Assembly: GCA_022497155.1 (NCBI GenBank)
Contig: MU385710.1
Span: 806,001 to 870,000, forward strand
Direction of reading: 5' to 3'
DNA: 64,000 nt
Origin: Whalleya microplaca
Taxonomy: Eukaryota > Ascomycota > Sordariomycetes > Xylariales > Xylariaceae
Shown here: positions 9,119-20,957 of the stretch, piece after piece
Numbering within the stretch: position 1 is the first letter of the stretch
Layout: each line of letters opens with the position of its first letter
Notes under the pieces: generated by a model
The model's input: only the letters and a program-made list of their open reading frames with translations
Databases searched by the model: none
Told to the model about the DNA's origin: nothing
Made by a program: the position numbers and the translations under genes

Positions 9119-12100
9119 ATGATGGACGTCAAGAACACTTACCAGGTATATAAACGCAATACCAATCACTTGGTCTGCTGGATGATGTGTACTTCCAATA
9201 GCATCATCATGAACTCAACTCCCACTCCAGCCTATCGTGACCTTCTCCCAGACTTTCCAACGACGGAGACCTGGGTTTCTGTTTCGCAAATGAAGTCAAT
9301 GGCCAAGTTCATTGCTAGAAACAGCATTCGGGTTCACCCCCGTATATATAAGTTGCTTTCCCGCGTCATTGAAGAGCGAACTTCTTTCTACACGGTATTT
9401 CACAATCGTGCTTTAGAAAACCCAGATCCAGAGTTGCAGAGAAGTAATGCAGGACATAAGTTTTTCATTGACGCTCTAACGGAAATCCTCGAGGTCTTGG
9501 GTGGTAAAGCTTGGATACCTCAGCAAAAGTCGGCCAACGAAGCTCTCAATCTCGGGAATGCAGATCAGGACTCAGGAATGACTTCAGACGAAGACGGTGA
9601 CGCATCTGATCAAGAGACCCAGCCCGAAGCCCCCAAGCAGCGCCAAAAGACGAGACTCGGCAGAGGGAAAGGGAAGAAGGGGAAGAAAAGAAAACTAACA
9701 CAAAAAAAGTATGGTATCATCGAAGACGTGGAAGATGGTGGTATCGACTATCAAATGGCGGCCTGGGCCATTTGGAAAGAATTGTTTGATCATCGGGATT
9801 GCTTACAGGAGAACTGGCGAAAAGTTGCATACGATTTCCTAAACAGTTCAATTGCCGGAGAGCTATCAAATGTAGCCATCGCAGCAGTCAAAAAAGCCGA
9901 GTTAGCCATTTTTGCGGATTTTCTTGACAAAGACTCCCATAATTCCTACGAGAACATTATACAAGCCCTTACGCGTGGCAACGTAGAGAGAAAAGGCGGG
10001 ACGTTATCCCTAGCCCGTTCCCCTCCAAAGTCCGACTCAACGAAACACGACGAAGCCCGGGAAATCGATATCAATGTCAAGGAACAGATAATGTTCTATG
10101 CTTACCAAGACCTGGTCGACTTCGTGGTAGATTTTCAGAAGAACCATAACGGCAAACCGACTAAGTCCATGCTGAAAACCATCAGGGACTGGGATCCTAA
10201 TTTCGATCTCGTCCAAGCTTCCGAGGAACAGAGGATCAGATGGAGGCGGTCATTTACGATAAAGTGGCTGTACGACCTGGTTAACGTCTTCTCTTCTGTG
10301 ACCGAAAAGAGCATGTCGAAAGGGAAAGGTCCCAAGTACGAGGCGGCTGATTGGTCAAAAGCCATGAAGCCGTGGAGTCATCATCAGAGACTCCTTGGGA
10401 TAACCGAGTTTGCCGGCTTTGTGACCTCCCTAGCAAAGCAGAATCCGGGTACCGAATTCCGCCAGAAGATCTCACCGCATCGCGTATTCCAGCTGCAATG
10501 CAGTGTGGATTCGATGACGGTCTCACGTGGTTGGTCGTTGGGCATAAAAGGCCATATCTTATGCCCTCCGTCGAAATTTCGACCCACGCGAGACATCGAT
10601 CTTTTCTTAGATCGTGAGAACGAGCAATTAGCGACAGGATTTCTTCTGGGAGTCGACGCCTTAAGAACGATATTGGACTTTGAAGATGGGGATCAACCCA
10701 AACGTCTTAAACAGGTAAGTGGCATCCCAAGTTATTAGTTATAAAAAGTAAACAGTTCTTCTCAGAACGTGTTTGGAGGGAAAAGCTCCTTTCAGGAGAT
10801 TCTTAAACCCCCGATTGTTACCCAAAGCCTAGAAAGAGAAACTACTGACGTCCGATGCTGTAGCACTATAAAAAGCTCACGCTTCTTGCGGATGGTTTTG
10901 ACGACTGGCTCGGAGACACCAAATTCATATTTGGCTCGAATACAGAGTACCAATCATGCTTCTCCAAAACCAATTCGAACGGTCTCTGGGAATACTCACC
11001 CTTTTTGTGTGGGGTAGGCCTAGTGGAGGCTCTTGAACTTGCGTACCTTGCAGGAATGCTGACAGTAAGTAAATCTAATAAGATCCAAAACTTCCTTCTT
11101 AGTCTCCCTTAAAAACACAAGTCACCTCTCAAGCCCACCCCACCACAGCCTCATGGTATACGTCTCAGGACGCAACGTCATCCGCTTACTGACACGAGCT
11201 GTATTAGTGGGACCTACTTCCTGAACCTATCCTAGTTGTGCATCTACACAATATGTTGTGTCAAACAGGCTACTTGGAAGGAGTTAATCTATACTACCGC
11301 CTATCGGTCCTATACAAAACTGGATTCTTCGAAGCGGGTCACATGCCGAAAACCTCTGGTTTCTATAGAGCTCTTGATCGAAGACTCAACCGGGGTACAG
11401 AAAAGCGATCGACGACCTTACATGATTCTGCAACGGAGATGGAAATACACAAGCTGTTGTCCCTAGAAGATAATTCTTGTTTCCGGGACAAATCAAACTT
11501 GGTGCTGTTTCGCGAGTCCGAGTGGGATCCTGAGCGCATTAAAAGAGTCATTGCCTCTTCATCCAAATGGGGTTCTCTCGACTCGACCCTGTCGAAGGAG
11601 GTCACTGGTCCCAATGATGAACAACACGAACACTATTCTGAATTTTTTAAGCAGGTGGAATCTAGCGGGAGCCAGTCTCTACCTCAAGACACGTCGGATC
11701 AACTTTCTAAATGTGAAATGGACCGGGCAACAATCGATCTCAAGATGCGAGCGTTAGGGAGCAAACACAATCCCACGGGACGCGAGATGATGGAGCTTCT
11801 GCAATGGGATACCACCAACGAGATATGTGGATGTGATAGGCCTCTATCGAGCCTGAACTTCAGCTACGCCACGGTGACGATGTTCCGTTTGTGCAGGAAG
11901 ATTGAGAAGGAACTGAAGGAAAAAAATAAGCCGTTCTGTTCGAAGTTCTATGAGAGGACCCTGCCCGGAACAAGAGAGCATCGGCTAGGATTGATAGGCC
12001 ACGTGATGCAGACACAGGATCATTTTTCCATGAAGGTGGTAGCGGAATGCTTCACATCCCTGGACAGCAAATTCAGAGGCCAGATCTACTGGGAGGATTT

Positions 12101-12188
12101 GACGTGTATAGCGGAAGAACAGATAGTCGTTGGCTCAGAAGAGGATACTGCTCTCCAATCCGAGGGCGATGCGAAGAAGACAACATGA
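9119..12188 (+). CDS. DUF6604-domain protein, 4 exons, about 942 aa
   Basis: The N-terminal 130 residues match the fungal DUF6604 pattern: YQVYKRNTNHLVCW, a long helix ending in NPDPELQRSNAGHKFFIDAL, then EVLGG. The function of the family is unknown to me. Exons proposed from frame switching: 9119-10714, 10766-10816, 10864-11064 and 11208-12188, all phase 0. Intron 2 has a weak GTTACC donor but a CTGAC branch and TAG acceptor; intron 3 is 143 bp with a CTGAC branch. Joined segments give family-typical blocks LADGFDDWLGDTKFIFGS, WDLLPEPILVVHLHNMLCQ and TSGFYRALDRR. Residues about 140-200 form an acidic then strongly basic low-complexity linker (RLGRGKGKKGKKRK), a likely nuclear localisation signal. 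An extra upstream exon cannot be excluded. The overlapping frame beyond 12188 looks like 3' untranslated sequence. Confidence 0.75.
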
Positions 12189-14700
12189 GGGGCTTGAAGG
12201 ATGGGTCAAGGACTACGAGTGCTTCATCAATGTCAGTAGCCCATTTGACTTTTCGGATATTCAGTGCATGTATGGCTTTGTAGCTATGCACGCAATCTCA
12301 ACCAAGAACAACAGGTCTCTTGTGGAGAGAATCAGGACCATCTTGCGCCGCAAACGGTCACGATGGAGCATACGTGGAGATATGCCCTACAGGGCTGATA
12401 TGCACACACATGTGGCTGCCAGCCGCATATATATAAAGGGATCTCTGCCCCCTCCTATAGCTTCACCATGTACTAATTCAGTCGTTGTGTTCCCCACTAC
12501 TTTGTCCCGTATTAAAATCCTTAATTTGAATTTCAGATTCTATTCTCAAGATATATATATTAAGATGGTCTGGGACGTCTAGAAGCGTGCGTAGTTGATG
12601 TAGGTACGTGTCACGAGATCAACACACGAGGTGCGAAACAACACAGTTGTTGCGCGAAGAAGTAACTAAAAGGTTATTCTCCGAACAACATCTATATACA
12701 TAAAGCCTAACAAAGAACCCTGACAGTGCACTTTGATAGCCATGGCACTACCTGCTTGATGATTTTAGGGAGGACTACGTTCACAACTATCAAAACTTCA
12801 CGCTAAGTTTTCCCATTCTTGATGCCAGACCATAACGAATACCACAGCTCTTCAATTACCACTGATATCAAGCACCTGTCAGCTTCGTTCAAGGTTGATA
12901 CCACATCGCCCTTCCAGGCCGCCCTAGTCCAACCCTCCAGACCGCAATTTGGGATTGCTTAGGGCACTTGATTTTCAGCATGGCGGCCACGCTCTCACCC
13001 AAATGCTTCTTAATGCAGCTGTGACTGCTCAGAGGATGCGGAAGCTTCCTCCTGCTCCATCCATAGAGGGAACATGGCTACCCACATTAGAGCCTTCGGT
13101 CTTACAGGCATGGACTAAGATGGCACACGTTTAAACTGACAGCGCAGTTGAGTTTCAATACTTAACAGTGACCAAAAGCATCATCGTATGATCACGATGG
13201 AATCCCACATATGAGTTCAGAAGGAGGCGGAATTGAACTATGCCAGCAATATAGGTGTAGTATGGAATAAGATATTAATTGGAATCTGATTATCTTTAAA
13301 GGGATGCCGAGGGATGTATAACAACATTTAATTTCAAATGTACGACGATCAATTACCGCATTTCGTCAGCCTGGAATTACATACCTACATGCACAAGGGG
13401 GCACAAGCTTAAGCTAGACAAGCTAACAAGTAAAGGGACTTGACGCGAAAGGTATGTATGCAGCTACATATGAAACGACAATATGACCTTTTGTATTTCC
13501 AATCTCATTACTGAACATAGAAAAGCTGGAAGATGGCGTGTATGATTGTTTGTGCCCATGGAAGATAGCTGAAAAGATGTCTTTCGAATTGAGCTTTGGG
13601 ATTCCGCTGGAGTGGATGTGTGGAGATTTGCCAATGGCAGGTGGCACGACTTCAGCTACGGCGCCATCGATATATGTACCTGCCCGCATCATCAGATGAT
13701 TGTAAACTTTATTTCCCCGCAAATACGGGACTCCCTAGCGGAAGCGTCCTTTCCATTGCGGCCCATTTCCCCATGTTTTCGGTCAACTAATACTACCTAG
13801 GTAGGTACGAGGAGGCATGTACGGATACTAGTGCAACTTGACACCTTTGACGCCTTGACATACATGTACCTATTGACTCAGATATAACATAGTATGTACA
13901 TATGTACTTCATGCTTCCCTTACCTTGCAACTGCTACCCTAGGTAGGCCATTAGTGGAAGCTGGAGCGACTTCCCCTCACCATCGTGCTGCAAAGTCCAT
14001 CACCCAACCTGCCAAGATTCCGAGAATTTGGGGAACCTGACGCTGACGCAGGTAACCGCCAATGATCATCATTTCATCAACTCAGCCGCTTACTCCCCTC
14101 GCAATTCCATGCAAAATTCGGCCCTTCTTTGCTCTCTCTTTTCGAAAACAGAGATCACATTATATCTTCGCAATAAGTACATAGTTGTCACTTTATTCCT
14201 GCCTGTGATCCGATTGGCTTTCGTGAATCCATGTGGCCTCGGTTTGCCTCGATTCTCTGCTGGCAGTCAGTTGGAGAGGCATGCGGAGTAACCTGACATT
14301 CACATAAGGTAGCCTATGCTTCTCCAAGCAGAGAACCCGGTTAGTGAACTCATTTGCAATCCCTGCAACACGAGAAATTCTTCCATCCTAGGTGCTGCAA
14401 GTACATACGCAGCACGTTTGTACATACATACTACGCATAGGCGTAACCAAACGAGCTCTACATGTGGTCGTGGGCCTCGGATATTGCGCGCTCTGTTGAT
14501 CCCTGGATCCACTCGCCTGCAGAAGCAATAAACTACAATTTCTTAAAAAAGAAAGCCTCGAACGCGAATTTCTCTTTGAACATAACTTGTCTTCACCTGC
14601 GGCAGTCTACCTATGTGTTCCACTACATAGTACGACCACTGGTTCACGATAAGGTTTCACGAGGTAGTTTAAATAACGTTCAGACCGCGCGCCTGTCACG
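12189..14700. other. 2.5-kb gene-poor region
   Basis: No frame here carries a recognisable domain or a convincing splice continuation. One TACCTAGGTA palindrome is at 13794-13803 and a related CCCTAGGTAGG near 13941. The right end is the presumed promoter of the beta-glucosidase. Confidence 0.55.
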
Positions 14701-17700
14701 ATGCGTTCCGTGGCATTGGGTGCCCTAGTAGCGGCCGGCTGCAGTTCAGCTGGCGACTCAGTTAGTAATTCCGCCCAACCATGTCCATACATCTCTCGGC
14801 TCGTACACTTTGCTTGGGGTTTTACTATGACACTGGCACATTTACTTTCACATTGGCAATTAGCACTTAATATTTAGTCACGAAGTTGCTAGCATGTTTC
14901 AACCTGATCCTTTGTTTTGTTAATTCTCAAGTTTTTTGCTTTGTTATTGTGCCTGTAGAGGATACTGGTCTGTGAAACGCGTTGGATTATGTACTCACAC
15001 CGATTATTTTCACAAATGCTGCCGCCTTTGCTCATTGCGGTCTCTGACATATCATAGATTAGCAAGAGAGACCTAGCTCACTCTGAGCCCTACTACCCTT
15101 CTCCTTGGATGAACCCTACAGCTCAAGGATGGGAAGATGCCTACGCTAAGGCGAAAGACTTCGTTTCCCAGCTTACGCTCGCGGAGAAGGTCAACCTGAC
15201 AACGGGTGTAGGGTGAGTATCAGCACTTTGCGTTTATCTGGTCAGCAAGTTGAGAAACTGACTATAACTAGTTGGGAGGGCGAACAATGTGTTGGCCAAG
15301 TGGGTGCCATTCCGCGGTTGGGGCTGCGTAGTTGTGAGTAGCACCCGGAAGTTTGTGACGCTATCCATCCTACCTATTTCGGGGGCAAGAATCCTCTGTT
15401 GGGGTAAAATCGGGAGTCAAAAACCGTTCGAATGGATCTTGAAACTCCCGGTAGTTTGAGAAGCCATCTTGAAAGATCAAAAACTGACTCCGGTTGCTGT
15501 AGTGTGTATGCAGGATTCGCCCTTAGGTGTCCGCTTTGGCGATTATGCCTCGGCTTTCAGTTCTGGTCAAACTGTCGCAGCTTCGTTCGACAGAGATCTG
15601 ATGTACCGGCGAGGCAAAGCAATGGGCGAAGAACACAAGGGCAAGGGCGTCAATGTCGTCCTCGGCCCTGTTGCTGGCCCCATCGGCCGCACGCCTGAAG
15701 GTGGTCGAAATTGGGAAGGTTTCTCCCCAGACCCGTATCTCACAGGAATTGGGATGGCCGAGACCATCAAGGGAATTCAAGATGCTGGTGTCATAGCTTG
15801 CGCCAAGCATTACATCGGCAATGAACAAGGTAATAACCATTTGACGGCCGAGATAACTTGGTCTGGTTGCTAACTAGGTTCTAGAACACTTCAGACAGGT
15901 TGGAGAATCCCAAGGCCGTGGTTACAACATCACCGAAGCAATCTCATCCAATATCGACGACAAGGCTATGCATGAACTGTACTTGTGGCCATTTGTCGAC
16001 GCAGTAAGGGCTGGCGTTGGATCTGTGATGTGCTCCTACAATCAAGTCAACAATTCGTACAGCTGCCAAAAGTGCGTTTGCTCCCAGTTTTCAATACCTT
16101 CCATGTCTAAGCCCCTATTATTATCACACGCTTTAGAACATGAATTTCAACGAACGCAATTCACTCTTGTTACTCACCAAACGACACACTAACCCGTGAT
16201 ATAGTTCCAAGGTCTTAAATGGACTTCTGAAGAGCGAATTACGATTTCAAGGTTTCGTCATGAGCGATTGGCAGGCTCAACACGCCGGCGCTGCTAGTGC
16301 TGTTGCTGGCTTGGATATGAGCATGCCTGGAGATACTGTCTTCAACTCAGGATTCAGCTTTTGGGGAGCCAATCTCACACTTGCTGTCCTGAATGGTACT
16401 GTACCACAGTACCGGGTCGATGACATGGCGATGAGAATAATGGCTGCGTTCTTCAAAGTTGGCATGACTTTAGACCTACCCCCAATCAACTTCGATTCGT
16501 GGACGCTCGATACCAATGGACCGCTTCATTACGCAGCCAACGAGGGCCAGCAGCAGATCAACTGGCACGTCGATGTTCAGGCCGACCATGGCGATCTTAT
16601 CCGTGAAATTGGTGCTAAGTCAACGGTTTTACTAAAGAATGAGGGTGCGCTTCCACTCAATAAGCCCAAGTTCTTGGCCGTCGTCGGAGAAGACGCAGGT
16701 CCAAATCCTTTAGGTCCCAATGGATGCTCAGACAGAGGATGCAATATGGGGACGCTCGCTATGGGATGGGGCTCGGGAACCTCAAACTTTCCGTATCTCA
16801 TCACGCCCATCGAGGCGTTGCAACTTCAAGCTGTTCAGGATCATACCCGAATTGAAGCGGTTCTCAACAACTCCGCGTCAAGCACAGTCGCAGCTCTTGT
16901 GTCTCAAGCGGATGCAACAGCCCTGGTGTTTGTGAATGCGGACTCCGGTGAAGGATACATCGACGTCGACGGTAACGAAGGCGATCGCAAGAACCTGACC
17001 CTTTGGGGCAACGGTGACGAACTTATCAAGAACGTCTCCTCGCTCTGTAATAATACGATTGTCGTCATTCACTCTGTGGGGCCAACTTTAATATCGGACT
17101 GGTACAACTCGCCCAATGTCACCGCTATTCTCTGGGCTGGCCTGCCGGGCCAAGAGAGCGGCCGCTCCATTGTAGACGTGCTTTACGGCCGCGTCAATCC
17201 AGCGGCCCGAACACCTTTCACTTGGGCAGCGAAGAGAGAGGATTACGGTGCTGAAGTCCTGTACGAACCAAACAACGGCAATGGCGCGCCACAGCAAGAG
17301 TTTACCGAGGGCGTCTTTATTGACTACCGTGCAGTTGATCATGCAGGAGCAAAGCCAATATATGAGTTCGGATTCGGCTTGTCGTATACTACGTTCGAGT
17401 ACTCAGACCTCAGGATTGAAAAGCACAGCCCCGTAGAGTATACACCTACGACTGGCAAGACTGCAGCAGCACCGACTTTTGGCGAGATCTCGACCAACCT
17501 CAAGGATTACCTCTTCCCGAAATCCTTCCCGTATATCTGGCAATACATCTACCCTTATGTGAACACCACCTCGTCCCCCGCAGAGGCCTCCATGGACCCA
17601 GAATACGGCAAAACGGCAGCGGAATTCCTTCCCCCAGGCGCGATCGACGACGCCGCACAGCCACTAGATCCCGCCGGCCCGAACGCCACCGCGCAGCCCG

Positions 17701-18014
17701 GCGGCAACAGTCAGCTGTTCGACACCCTGTACCTCGTTACCGTCAACATCACCAATACGGGCAGCGTCGTGGGAGACGAAGTCCCACAACTGTACATCTC
17801 GCTCGGTGGCGCCGATGACCCGCCCGTCGTCCTCCGAGGCTTCGACCGCCTCACCATCAAGCCCGGCGAGACGGCCACTTTCGAGACGGCGCTCACGCGC
17901 CGCGACCTCAGCAACTGGGACGTCGAGACGCAGAATTGGGTCATCACCGACAGCCCCAAGAAACTATATATCGGGTCCAGCAGTCGTCATTTTGTGCTCA
18001 GCAGTTCGCTATGA
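14701..18014 (+). CDS. secreted GH3 beta-glucosidase, 6 exons
   Basis: Family GH3 enzymes release glucose from the non-reducing end of cello-oligosaccharides and glucosides outside the cell. Proposed exons: 14701-14760, 15058-15212, 15272-15333, 15503-15829, 15885-16071 and 16205-18014, giving 866 aa, the usual length of fungal three-domain enzymes. Exon 1 encodes a signal peptide; exon 2 opens with ISKR before [13 protein letters not shown], so a Kex2-type cut after KR is likely. Then come [44 protein letters not shown] and the nucleophile Asp285 in [13 protein letters not shown]3-C domain and a C-terminal fibronectin-III-like domain ([12 protein letters not shown] through DEVPQLYI) follow. 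Introns carry CTGAC branch points. Intron 1 (297 bp) is long and its donor (GTTAGT) is the least certain part. Confidence 0.92.
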
Positions 18015-18610
18015 TGATAGGGTTTAACGATTCATCTGGGAAGGCGGCAGGAAAAGCTGACTGGATGCTCACGGATGAGTAGGGCCACGAGTCACGCGTT
18101 TATATGATAGGACAACAGGAAAAGTTCACGTACATAGGTAATTTAGTAATCCTAATTGCTTAACAGTCTTTCATGGCCGCGCTTTTCTAGATGAGTTATC
18201 ATAGCATCGTCAACCATCGGAATTACACACATATATTGTGTGTAAACTCTCATTGTGTAGCAAAGTATGAGCTGCAGATGTCACAATGGCTTACTAAGCT
18301 TTTTGGTATTACACTTACAGAATACAAGTCTATCCTCAAGATATAAGATGGTGGGTTTATTTTCTAAATTCTAAAAAGCATACTTCTAAAGTAATGAAGA
18401 ATGATCATCCGTCCCATTAACTAAATAAGCAGATGAGCCCAATTCTGCATGGCTTCAATATCAGTGCGAAGACGCTACGGCACTAGCACCGGATGTGAAG
18501 ACGCAAATGTTGTGCGGGGCCGCTATTCAATTTAGCGGTTCCCGAAAGCAATGCGCCGACATCAACGCAACTCTCGCCTTTCCTTCCAAGCACGACCACC
18601 AACCCCAATC
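18015..18610. other. intergenic region
   Basis: Downstream flank of the beta-glucosidase and upstream flank of the HRI1-like gene. No coding or repeat signal recognised. Confidence 0.55.
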
Positions 18611-19471
18611 ATGGCATCTATTTCGATCCGGGAATCCATTCGTTGGCTCCCTTTGCCGGCCTCCGAGCCGACCTCGACTCTGGTCCTGACGTCCCCGGGC
18701 CGCCACTTCGTCGACATCCGGATCCTGCACGCGCCGCTGCCCTCGCCCGCGCCCTCGAGCGCAGACACCGGAGGTACGTGTGACGCAGCCCACTCACTCA
18801 CGCCACCCCATATCCAGACGATCGCAGACTCAACTCACCTCAACTCTTCATCATACGTAGATTCCGACTCTGACACGGAACTGCCGCCCGCGCGCCTCGA
18901 CTGGGCCTTCGCGGGCATCTCGTCCGCCTCCGCCGTGCTCTGCAGCGCCCTGGGCCTCAGCACGGGCATCGAGCACGCCAAGTTCGCGCACGTGGTGGAC
19001 TCGCGGACGCGCGCGCGCCCCGAGGACGTCGTCGACGAGGGCTACATGTCCTCGCTCGGCGACGGGCGCACCCTCGAGAAGGGCCGCATGGTGAACCCCG
19101 CCACGGGCGCCGAGGCCGACTACGAGGAGGTCTGGCGCGACGTCGCGCCCGCGCCGGGCGCCCTGTGCGTCGTGCTGGAGCTGAGGCGCGAGGAGCGCGA
19201 GGAGCGCGGCGTCGTCGTCTGTCTCGGCGGCTACTGTCAGGGGGTCGTGCGGTGTGGAGAGGCGTTCGCGGCGGAGAGGTGGGTCAGGTCGGGCACGGTG
19301 ACGGGGGAGGGTACGCGTGCGGGTGCGTGTGGGCGGTGGAAGAGGGAGGCGCGCGTGGGGAATTTGTGGATGCCGTGCTCAGCGGCTATGGAAGATGCCG
19401 CGCTCGCTGTAGGGGGCCGAGTGGAGCGTGGGGGGCAGGTGTGGAATGTGATTGAGGCCACTAAGCTTTAA
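18611..19471 (+). CDS. HRI1: HRI1-family protein, 2 exons
   Basis: The start MASISIRESIRWLP and the blocks STLVLTSPGRHFVDIRIL, DEGYMSSLGDGRTLEKGRM and NPATGAEADYEEVWRD are typical of fungal HRI1 proteins. Yeast Hri1 is a non-essential protein of two related beta-barrel domains reported to interact with Hrr25; its biochemical role is unclear. Exons 18611-18773 and 18861-19471 give 257 aa. The 87-bp intron (GTACGTG donor, TAG acceptor) is a multiple of three without a stop, so the unspliced frame is also open; splicing joins the domain more compactly and creates an acidic SDSDTE turn. The ATG at 18611 is preferred over an in-frame ATG at 18551 because homologues begin with MASISIR. The gene is unusually GC-rich relative to its flanks. 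Confidence 0.83.
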   Translation: MASISIRESIRWLPLPASEPTSTLVLTSPGRHFVDIRILHAPLPSPAPSSADTGGTCDAAHSLTPPHIQTIADSTHLNSSSYVDSDSDTELPPARLDWAFAGISSASAVLCSALGLSTGIEHAKFAHVVDSRTRARPEDVVDEGYMSSLGDGRTLEKGRMVNPATGAEADYEEVWRDVAPAPGALCVVLELRREEREERGVVVCLGGYCQGVVRCGEAFAAERWVRSGTVTGEGTRAGACGRWKREARVGNLWMPCSAAMEDAALAVGGRVERGGQVWNVIEATKL

Positions 19472-19814
19472 GAGCCGGGTTCTTGTCTATTTTTTCGTAC
19501 GTACTGTATGCTTGGTTTCGCCAGACATCACAGCTTACTTGAGGATCCAGTCTTGCCATTCCAGGCTAACAGCATAATACAGTGATTAACCTATCAAAGT
19601 GTACGCTTCAGGCATTCTCAGGGCACTGGGATCTCAAATATAGGGTGTCTGTTATTGGGCTATTCTGAAGGCTTTTGAGTGATATCTGACAAGGACAAGA
19701 GATGTAGCTGGGGCGTTAGTAGCCAGTCTGGCAAGTCTCCCACACCAAAACAGTCTATACCATGACAGCAGGATTGACAAACTCCACATCCGACCTAGAA
19801 ACCTCTCCTCATAT
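19472..19814. other. intergenic region between convergent genes
   Basis: Shared 3' flank of the HRI1-like gene (+) and the DUF1996 gene (-). Nothing recognised. Confidence 0.55.
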
Positions 19815-20957
19815 TTACATCTCGTGGCCAGGGAGTACTGAGAGCCCTGTAGAAAACTTGTCAGCGTATATTCCACGCCGGTATTATGGGAGTACTTACA
19901 GTTGTCACCAAGATCCTCCTGGTATGACTGGGCCTTGGTGCAGGCGATGGCCTCCTGGTCGGTCTGTCTCTTGAGCGGGGAGCAGCGGTCACCAGAGCAC
20001 TTTCCGTCCATAGCGCGCTGGAGGGCGTCACCCTGCCATCCAAAGAGGTAGTCGCCGTGGAGGCCGTAGCCGGTCTCATCGCCCATGGACCAGACGAAGG
20101 GCTGGGAGCCGTCCTCGGGCCACTCGGCCTTGTTGTTGAAGGCGGTGGTGTCGAACATGATCTCGTACATGATCTGCGGGATCTTGACCGGGTGCGTCGA
20201 TGGGCACGCGCCACCGGACTCGAATGTGCCCGTCGCCGGGTACGCCACGTGCTGCTTGTGGTCGATGCTGTCCAGGTTCTTGCCATCCCAGCATGACGGG
20301 AAGTGCACCGACACTCGCCATCCACCGCCGCACGCCTGCTTCGGGAATGCCTGCGTGTCCTGGCCCGTGCAGGGCGCACCACCGAACGGGTTCTGCTGCA
20401 TGTTCGCCTCGCAGCGGTAGCAGAGGCCCTTCTGCATCGTCTCGGCCTTGCGGTTCAGTGGGTCACCGACGAGCATACGGAAACCCTAGTCGCAACGAGT
20501 TAGAATCTACCTAGGTGGCCACTGCCATGTCATGAACATATCGACATACCGGAGGGAAGGCCGTGACCGTGGCGCTGGGTTGGTAGCCCCGGATGTAGTA
20601 GATGGTCATGCCGGCCTCGACACCAAGACCCAGGTTGGCAAACATGGGCACGCGCTTGTAGGTGCCGTTACGTGCCTTAAAGTACAGGTTGGCGGTCCAG
20701 TAGTTGGAGAAGTCCTCGGAGTACGTGCAACTCGTGCAGCTCGAGGTCGTCGGGGGATCGTAGTCGACCGGCTCCATGCTGGCGTTAAAGGAGTTACCTC
20801 CGATGACCTGGTGCATGTGGGCGGACGGCGTGTTGCCCGGCTCGACCAAGGGGTCGATACGGTCGACGGTCAGCTGCGAGCAGCCAAAGCGCATCAGCTC
20901 CTGCGCCGCGGCGAGCTGGATGGCCGCCGCGGCCGGGACGAGAGACTTCAACAGCAT
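19815..20957 (-). CDS. secreted DUF1996 protein, 3 exons
   Basis: Exons 20957-20550, 20485-19900 and 19846-19815 give 341 aa. A signal peptide ([19 protein letters not shown]) precedes the DUF1996 core: [19 protein letters not shown], the [11 protein letters not shown] motif, [20 protein letters not shown], a GFRMLVGDP block at the intron 1 junction, and the [16 protein letters not shown] and [13 protein letters not shown] region. Many paired cysteines fit an extracellular protein. The family is abundant in ascomycete secretomes, sometimes followed by WSC domains; none is present here. Biochemical function is not established as far as I know. Exon 3 is only 32 nt and ends in [10 protein letters not shown], reached through a GTAAGT donor, CTGAC branch and CAG acceptor. 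Confidence 0.9.

Noticed and set aside
12130..12582. 150-codon plus-strand frame overlapping the end of the DUF6604 gene
   Set aside because: It starts inside the coding sequence in another frame, has no motifs, and is probably 3' untranslated sequence.
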